A DNA stretch of 64,000 nucleotides from Prauserella endophytica (GTDB taxonomy: Bacteria; Actinomycetota; Actinomycetes; Mycobacteriales; Pseudonocardiaceae): contig NZ_SWMS01000009.1 of the NCBI RefSeq assembly GCF_005146945.1, positions 124,001-188,000 on the forward strand, read 5' to 3'. Below are positions 60,025-64,000 of this stretch, piece after piece. A program made the translations under genes and the position numbers. The notes under the pieces were generated by a model. It was not told the DNA's origin. It ran no database searches and worked only from the letters and a program-made list of their open reading frames with translations. The stretch's first letter is position 1; every line of letters starts with the position of its first letter.

Positions 60025-60837
60025 GTGGCTGACATGGGGAGGATCGTGCCCACGCAGGAGTTCTTCACGCCGGTCGCCTTCGACTTCCTCTGGGAGTCGG
60101 CCGGCATCGGTGAGCTGCCTTACCCGCTGCGGGTCCGCTCGCACGGCCGTACCGAAATGGAGCGCAGGGAGCTGCGCAGGCGCGTCGACGCCGAGTTCGC
60201 CGCCCGCGGCATCCAGGACTCGCCGGTCGAGGAGTGGCTCGCGCTGCTCGCGCGGCCGTCGACCAGCATCGACGCGCTGTTCATTCCCGAGTTCCAGGCC
60301 CCGCCGGTCGGGGCGCTCGCCGCCTCGGACGGCAGGCAGGCGGTGCTGGCGATCCAGGACGCGAGCGGTATCTGGCTGCGCCCGATCTACCCGGAGGGCC
60401 TCGCGTCCGCGGTGGTCGAGCTGCTCCCCCCAGCGCCGCGCGGCAGCGAGGCGTCCATCACGCTCCCCATCGACGAGGCGCTGCGCACACAACCCGCTCG
60501 CTCCGGTGTCGTGGCGGGTACGTCGGCGTCGGCCGAGAGAGGTGGCGCACGCAGGCGCACGGGCCTGTCAGAGCGGACCACCGACCCCCGTCAGGCGTAC
60601 GCCCAGCTGATCGCGCAGCCGAGGTCGCGTGGAGGTCAGCTCGCCGCCAACAGCCGCGACGACCTGGGCGGAAAGCGTCGTTCGGCGGTGCTCGCGTGGT
60701 TCGACACGGGTACGGGCCGCTACCTCAGCCTCTCCCGCGCCGGCACCGACGGCAGGGAGTGGGTGACGGTGTCGCCCGCCGACGCGAAGACCCTGCGTAC
60801 CCGGCTCGGCGAGATGGTGGCGACCGTCTCGCGGTAG
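60025..60837 (+). CDS. EspG-like ESX secretion chaperone (second of two)
   Basis: A 270-residue paralogue of the preceding gene. The opening FDFLWESAGIGELPYPLRVR is nearly identical to the first copy and the rest is clearly related but diverged, with a linker (about 160-190). GTG at 60025 is used; GTG at 60046 has GGGGAGG only 3 bases upstream. Two chaperones may serve the two substrates or different partners. No EccB/C/D/E components lie in this window. Confidence 0.85.
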   Translation: MADMGRIVPTQEFFTPVAFDFLWESAGIGELPYPLRVRSHGRTEMERRELRRRVDAEFAARGIQDSPVEEWLALLARPSTSIDALFIPEFQAPPVGALAASDGRQAVLAIQDASGIWLRPIYPEGLASAVVELLPPAPRGSEASITLPIDEALRTQPARSGVVAGTSASAERGGARRRTGLSERTTDPRQAYAQLIAQPRSRGGQLAANSRDDLGGKRRSAVLAWFDTGTGRYLSLSRAGTDGREWVTVSPADAKTLRTRLGEMVATVSR

Positions 60838-61068
60838 GGGTGACGGCTCCGTTCGCGTCCGCGCATTGAGTTGCGTGTCAGCCGGTGGGAACATCGGGTC
60901 GCTGGTGGCCGTTGTCCTCCTGGAGGATCGCCCGGCTGCCTCGTCAGGCCGGGCGGTACCCTGGTGGGACGGCTAACCCCGTGCCCATCGCAGTTGTCAA
61001 CACCGTGACGGCGGATGTGACATGTACCGCCTAGCCAGGGAGGGTCGAGGCCACCACGGCCGGATCTA

Positions 61069-63480
61069 ATGGACCGCAAGCGCCTGCTCAAGAACCCACT
61101 GCTGTGGATAGTCGCGGTTCTGCTGCTCTATTTCGCCTTCAGCATGATCTTCGACAGCGACCGCGGGTACACACACGTACCCACGTCGCAGGCCGTCCAG
61201 CAGATCGAGTCCGGCAACGTCACGGAAGCGAACCTGGAGGACAAGGAACAGCAGCTCAAGCTGCACCTGGCCGACGCGATCGAGGTCGACGGCCAGCAGG
61301 TCAACCAGGTCATCACCAAGTTCCCTGCGGGTGCCTCGGGGCAGCTGTACAACGGGCTGATCGACGCGCGCAACGGCGACTCGGGCGTCCGGTTCGACAC
61401 CACCGTCACGCAGGACTCGTTCTTCACGCAGCTGCTCATCTACATGATCCCGCTCGGGATCCTGCTGCTCCTGCTGATGTGGATGATGAACAACGCGCAG
61501 GGCGGCGGTAACCGGGTCCTCAACTTCGGCAAGTCCAAGGCCAAGCAGCTCAACAAGGACATGCCCAAGACCACGTTCACCGACGTGGCCGGCGCCGACG
61601 AGGCCGTCGAGGAACTGCACGAGATCAAGGACTTCCTGCAGAACCCGGCGCGCTACCAGGCACTCGGCGCCAAGATCCCGAAGGGCGTGCTGCTCTACGG
61701 CCCGCCCGGCACCGGTAAGACGCTGCTCGCGCGTGCCGTCGCCGGTGAGGCGGGCGTGCCGTTCTACACGATCTCCGGTTCCGACTTCGTCGAGATGTTC
61801 GTCGGTGTCGGCGCCTCCCGCGTGCGTGATCTCTTCGAGCAGGCGAAGCAGAACGCGCCGTGCATCATCTTCGTCGACGAGATCGACGCGGTCGGCCGCC
61901 AGCGTGGCGCCGGCCTCGGCGGTGGGCACGACGAGCGCGAGCAGACGCTGAACCAGCTGCTCGTCGAGATGGACGGCTTCGACTCGCGCGGCGGGATCAT
62001 CCTCATCGCCGCCACCAACCGGCCCGACATCCTCGACCCGGCGCTGCTGCGCCCCGGCCGCTTCGACCGGCAGATCCCGGTGTCCGCGCCCGACCTGCGT
62101 GGCCGCAGGGCGATCCTGGAGGTCCACTCCAAGGGCAAGCCGTTCGCGCAGAACGTCGACCTCAGCTCGCTGGCCAAGCGCACCGTGGGCATGTCCGGTG
62201 CCGACCTCGCCAACGTGATCAACGAGGCGGCGCTGCTCACCGCGCGGACGAACGGCAACGTCATCACCGACGCCGCGCTCGAGGAGTCGGTCGACCGCGT
62301 GATCGGCGGACCCGCGCGCAAGAGCCGGATCATCTCCGAGAAGGAGAAGAAGATCACCGCCTACCACGAGGGCGGGCACGCGCTGGCGGCGTGGGCGATG
62401 CCGGACATCGAGCCGGTCTACAAGCTCACGATCCTGCCCCGTGGCCGCACCGGTGGGCACGCGCTGCTCGTCCCCGAGGACGACAAGGAGCTGATGACCC
62501 GCTCCGAAATGATCGGCAGGCTCGTTTTCGCGATGGGCGGGCGCACCGCCGAGGAGCTCGTCTTCCACGAGCCCACCACGGGTGCGGTCTCCGACATCGA
62601 GCAGGCGACCAAGATCGCCAGGGCGATGGTCACCGAGTACGGCATGAGCCCGCGCCTCGGCGCCGTCAAGTACGGCCAGGAACAGGGCGACCCGTTCCTG
62701 GGGCGCTCGGCGGGCAGGCAGGCCGACTACTCCCTCGAGGTCGCGCACGAGATCGACGAGGAGGTCCGCAAGCTCATCGAGACCGCCCACACCGAGGCGT
62801 GGCAGGTGCTCAACACCTACCGCGACGTCCTCGACGAGTTGGTGGTCGAGTTGCTGGACAAGGAGACCCTGCAGCGCAGGGACCTCGAGCGCATCTTCGC
62901 GACGGTCGAGAAGCGCCCGCGCATCACCGCCTTCAACGAGTTCGGCGAGCGGCTGCCCTCGGACAAGCCGCCGATCAAGACGCCGGGCGAGCTGGCGATG
63001 GAGCGGGGCGAGCCGTGGCCGCCGCCGCAGCCGGAGAAGGAGCGGGAACCGGAGCCGGAGAGGGAGCCGGAGCCCGAGCCCACGCCCGTGGCGACCGCGC
63101 CCGGCGGCAGCGACTTGCCCGGCGGTCCGCCGTACAACAATCCGAGGCCGAGCAACCCGCCGTCGTCGTACAACCCGTACGCGCCGCCGGGTGGCGGCAG
63201 CGGTGGGTACCCGAACGGCACCCGCAGGCACAACGGCGGCCACGGCCAGGGCTCGCGGCCGCAGCAGCCCTACGGTGGCGGACAGTCCGGCGACTACCCC
63301 GCCGGCCCGCCGAACTACGGCGCGCCTCCGGGCTGGACCCCCGCCACCTCACCCGGTGGCAGCAGGCCCAGCCAGCCGTGGCGCCCCGCGCCCGGCAACG
63401 GTCCCGACCCGGCGCAGCCGCAGGGCGGCCAGCATCGCCAGGGCGATCCCGACGATCAGGACGGTCACCATCGGCAGTGA
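61069..63480 (+). CDS. ftsH: ATP-dependent zinc metalloprotease FtsH
   Basis: An 803-residue membrane AAA+ protease. Two N-terminal helices ([37 protein letters not shown]) flank an extracytoplasmic domain. Walker A GPPGTGKT (about 211), Walker [12 protein letters not shown], second region of homology [19 protein letters not shown], and zinc site [11 protein letters not shown] (HEGGH, about 432-436). The C-terminal 150 residues are Pro/Gly/Glu-rich and His-ending, typical of actinobacterial FtsH. Upstream 231 bp are non-coding; folE follows directly. Confidence 0.96.
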   Translation: MDRKRLLKNPLLWIVAVLLLYFAFSMIFDSDRGYTHVPTSQAVQQIESGNVTEANLEDKEQQLKLHLADAIEVDGQQVNQVITKFPAGASGQLYNGLIDARNGDSGVRFDTTVTQDSFFTQLLIYMIPLGILLLLLMWMMNNAQGGGNRVLNFGKSKAKQLNKDMPKTTFTDVAGADEAVEELHEIKDFLQNPARYQALGAKIPKGVLLYGPPGTGKTLLARAVAGEAGVPFYTISGSDFVEMFVGVGASRVRDLFEQAKQNAPCIIFVDEIDAVGRQRGAGLGGGHDEREQTLNQLLVEMDGFDSRGGIILIAATNRPDILDPALLRPGRFDRQIPVSAPDLRGRRAILEVHSKGKPFAQNVDLSSLAKRTVGMSGADLANVINEAALLTARTNGNVITDAALEESVDRVIGGPARKSRIISEKEKKITAYHEGGHALAAWAMPDIEPVYKLTILPRGRTGGHALLVPEDDKELMTRSEMIGRLVFAMGGRTAEELVFHEPTTGAVSDIEQATKIARAMVTEYGMSPRLGAVKYGQEQGDPFLGRSAGRQADYSLEVAHEIDEEVRKLIETAHTEAWQVLNTYRDVLDELVVELLDKETLQRRDLERIFATVEKRPRITAFNEFGERLPSDKPPIKTPGELAMERGEPWPPPQPEKEREPEPEREPEPEPTPVATAPGGSDLPGGPPYNNPRPSNPPSSYNPYAPPGGGSGGYPNGTRRHNGGHGQGSRPQQPYGGGQSGDYPAGPPNYGAPPGWTPATSPGGSRPSQPWRPAPGNGPDPAQPQGGQHRQGDPDDQDGHHRQ

Positions 63481-63523
63481 GTTGAGCGGCAACGGTCACG
63501 GGGCGCTGAACGAGGACACCCCC

Positions 63524-64000
63524 GTGGCGACGGGCCGGATGTTCGATCAGGCACGTGCGGAGAAGGCGGTGCGCGAGTTGTTGCTCGCGTGCGGCGAGGA
63601 CCCGGACCGCGACGGGCTGACGGACACGCCGGCCCGTGTCGCGCGTGCGTACCGGGAGATGTTCGCGGGGCTCTACAACGACCCGGACCACGTGCTGGAC
63701 CGGACCTTCGACGAGAGCCACGAGGAAATGGTGCTCGTCACCGACATCCCGATGTACAGCACCTGTGTGCCGAGCAAGCAGACTGTCAATGCGGTCGGCG
63801 GGCGCAAGCAGGCTCGTGAGGTCGAGGTCGGTGACAAGCTGTGGACCCTGGCCGGAGGCCGGGTCGAGGAGACCACCGTGGTCGGGATCAGCTCGCACCA
63901 GACGCGCGAGCTCGTCGAGGTGAAGACCTCTGGTGGGAGCTTCGTCGTGACCCCGGACCATCCGCTGGCGACGCCGGCTGGCTGGATGGAGGCCAAGGAT
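63524..64000 (+). CDS. folE: GTP cyclohydrolase I interrupted by an intein (3' part beyond window)
   Basis: The N-extein (about 80 residues from GTG at 63524, GAGGA upstream; TTG at 63482 possible) reads as Fol[52 protein letters not shown]. Normal FolE continues C-E-H-H with the zinc-binding Cys. Here the frame reads [14 protein letters not shown], then [10 protein letters not shown], and later [14 protein letters not shown], which are intein blocks A and B. The ORF stays open to the window end. The enzyme makes dihydroneopterin triphosphate from GTP and is next to ftsH, as in mycobacteria. Confidence 0.9.
   Translation, partial: MATGRMFDQARAEKAVRELLLACGEDPDRDGLTDTPARVARAYREMFAGLYNDPDHVLDRTFDESHEEMVLVTDIPMYSTCVPSKQTVNAVGGRKQAREVEVGDKLWTLAGGRVEETTVVGISSHQTRELVEVKTSGGSFVVTPDHPLATPAGWMEAKD
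63764..64000 (+). other. Intein N-terminal splicing domain inserted at FolE active-site Cys
   Basis: Begins at the TGT codon (63764-63766), Cys1 of the intein, and runs at least 79 codons. Block A features: CVPSKQTV, Gly-rich turn and GDKLW. Block [18 protein letters not shown] with TxxH. The insertion point Ser-Thr/Cys is the FolE motif IPMYSTC-EHH, so splicing must restore the catalytic Cys as the +1 residue. Codons here (TGT, ACT, AAT, GCT, CGT, TCT) are less GC3-rich than the flanks, which fits recent acquisition. Confidence 0.87.

Noticed and set aside
61066-63243. Long minus-strand frame (725 codons) antisense to ftsH
   Set aside because: Antisense shadow of a strongly conserved AAA+ protease; no recognisable motif.
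63000-63475. Low-complexity Pro/Gly/Glu-rich end of ftsH as a separate gene or frameshift
   Set aside because: The frame is continuous with the protease domain and similar tails are usual in actinobacterial FtsH.

Overview
This window is high-GC actinobacterial DNA, most likely from the Pseudonocardiaceae (Saccharomonospora, Prauserella or Amycolatopsis type). The evidence is the strong G/C bias at third codon positions, frequent GTG and TTG starts, promoters whose -10 box abuts a start codon (leaderless mRNAs), a MarP-type protease, a TopA without zinc fingers, and a gene order that, from memory, follows the Mycobacterium tuberculosis interval Rv3675 to Rv3609c almost end to end (nth, TlpA-like, Nudix, marP, ephE, acs, HAD/ssd/tad, helicase, topA, holB, ppa, dacB, tilS, hpt, T7SS-linked genes, ftsH, folE). 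I see no insertion sequence, prophage or CRISPR array.

1-14 kb: nth, a membrane thioredoxin, a Nudix CoA-pyrophosphatase and marP form a tightly coupled operon. It faces an nhaA / small membrane protein / alpha-beta hydrolase operon across a 53-bp perfect palindrome. Then come a POT peptide transporter, a VIT-type metal transporter, an OsmC protein, a small AT-hook coiled-coil protein with a LexA-type SOS box inside its promoter, an L,D-transpeptidase lipoprotein, a secreted protein and acetyl-CoA synthetase.

14-23 kb: a phosphoribosyltransferase coupled to a degenerate Fic-like protein, then a cell-wall recycling block on the minus strand (nagZ-namZ-amiE-type, then murR-murQ). Both promoters of this block share a 14-base motif over the -10 box, a candidate MurR operator. 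Upstream of nagZ lies a roughly 240-nt non-coding RNA locus, downstream of a HAD phosphatase gene, in the position of the Ms1/MTS2823/scr3559 family of RNA-polymerase-binding RNAs.

23-31 kb: the HAD phosphatase and divergent ssd (MinD/CpaE-like), then a Flp pilus (tad) cluster tadA-tadB-(repeat ORF)-tadC-flp-tadE-tadE-like. An SDR gene on the other strand splits ssd from tadA. Two clusters of DnaA boxes (three plus two) flank this segment. A 144-bp in-frame tandem duplication lies between tadB and tadC.

31-47 kb: a primase-polymerase-like protein, an Hrq1/MrfA-type helicase, the H+-pumping pyrophosphatase hppA, a lipoprotein, a MerR/TipA-type regulator with a textbook 19-bp-spacer promoter, a secreted serine protease, topA, a membrane protein, an MFS transporter fused to a degenerate thymidylate kinase, holB, a second copy of the palindrome, and a large secreted protein.

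47-57 kb: tRNA-Thr(CGT) with a canonical terminator, an ECF41-type sigma factor with its divergent carboxymuconolactone-decarboxylase and SnoaL-like partners, a gamma-carbonic anhydrase-like protein, a ceramidase-like membrane protein, glyA behind a ZTP (pfl) riboswitch, ppa, dacB, a zinc metalloprotease-like protein, tilS and hpt.

57-64 kb: an orphan type VII secretion substrate module (small YxxxD protein, WxG/PPE-like protein, two tandem EspG-like chaperones), ftsH, and the start of folE. The folE reading frame switches, exactly at the active-site Cys of GTP cyclohydrolase I, into the N-terminal half of an intein that runs off the window edge. That intein is the most striking object here.
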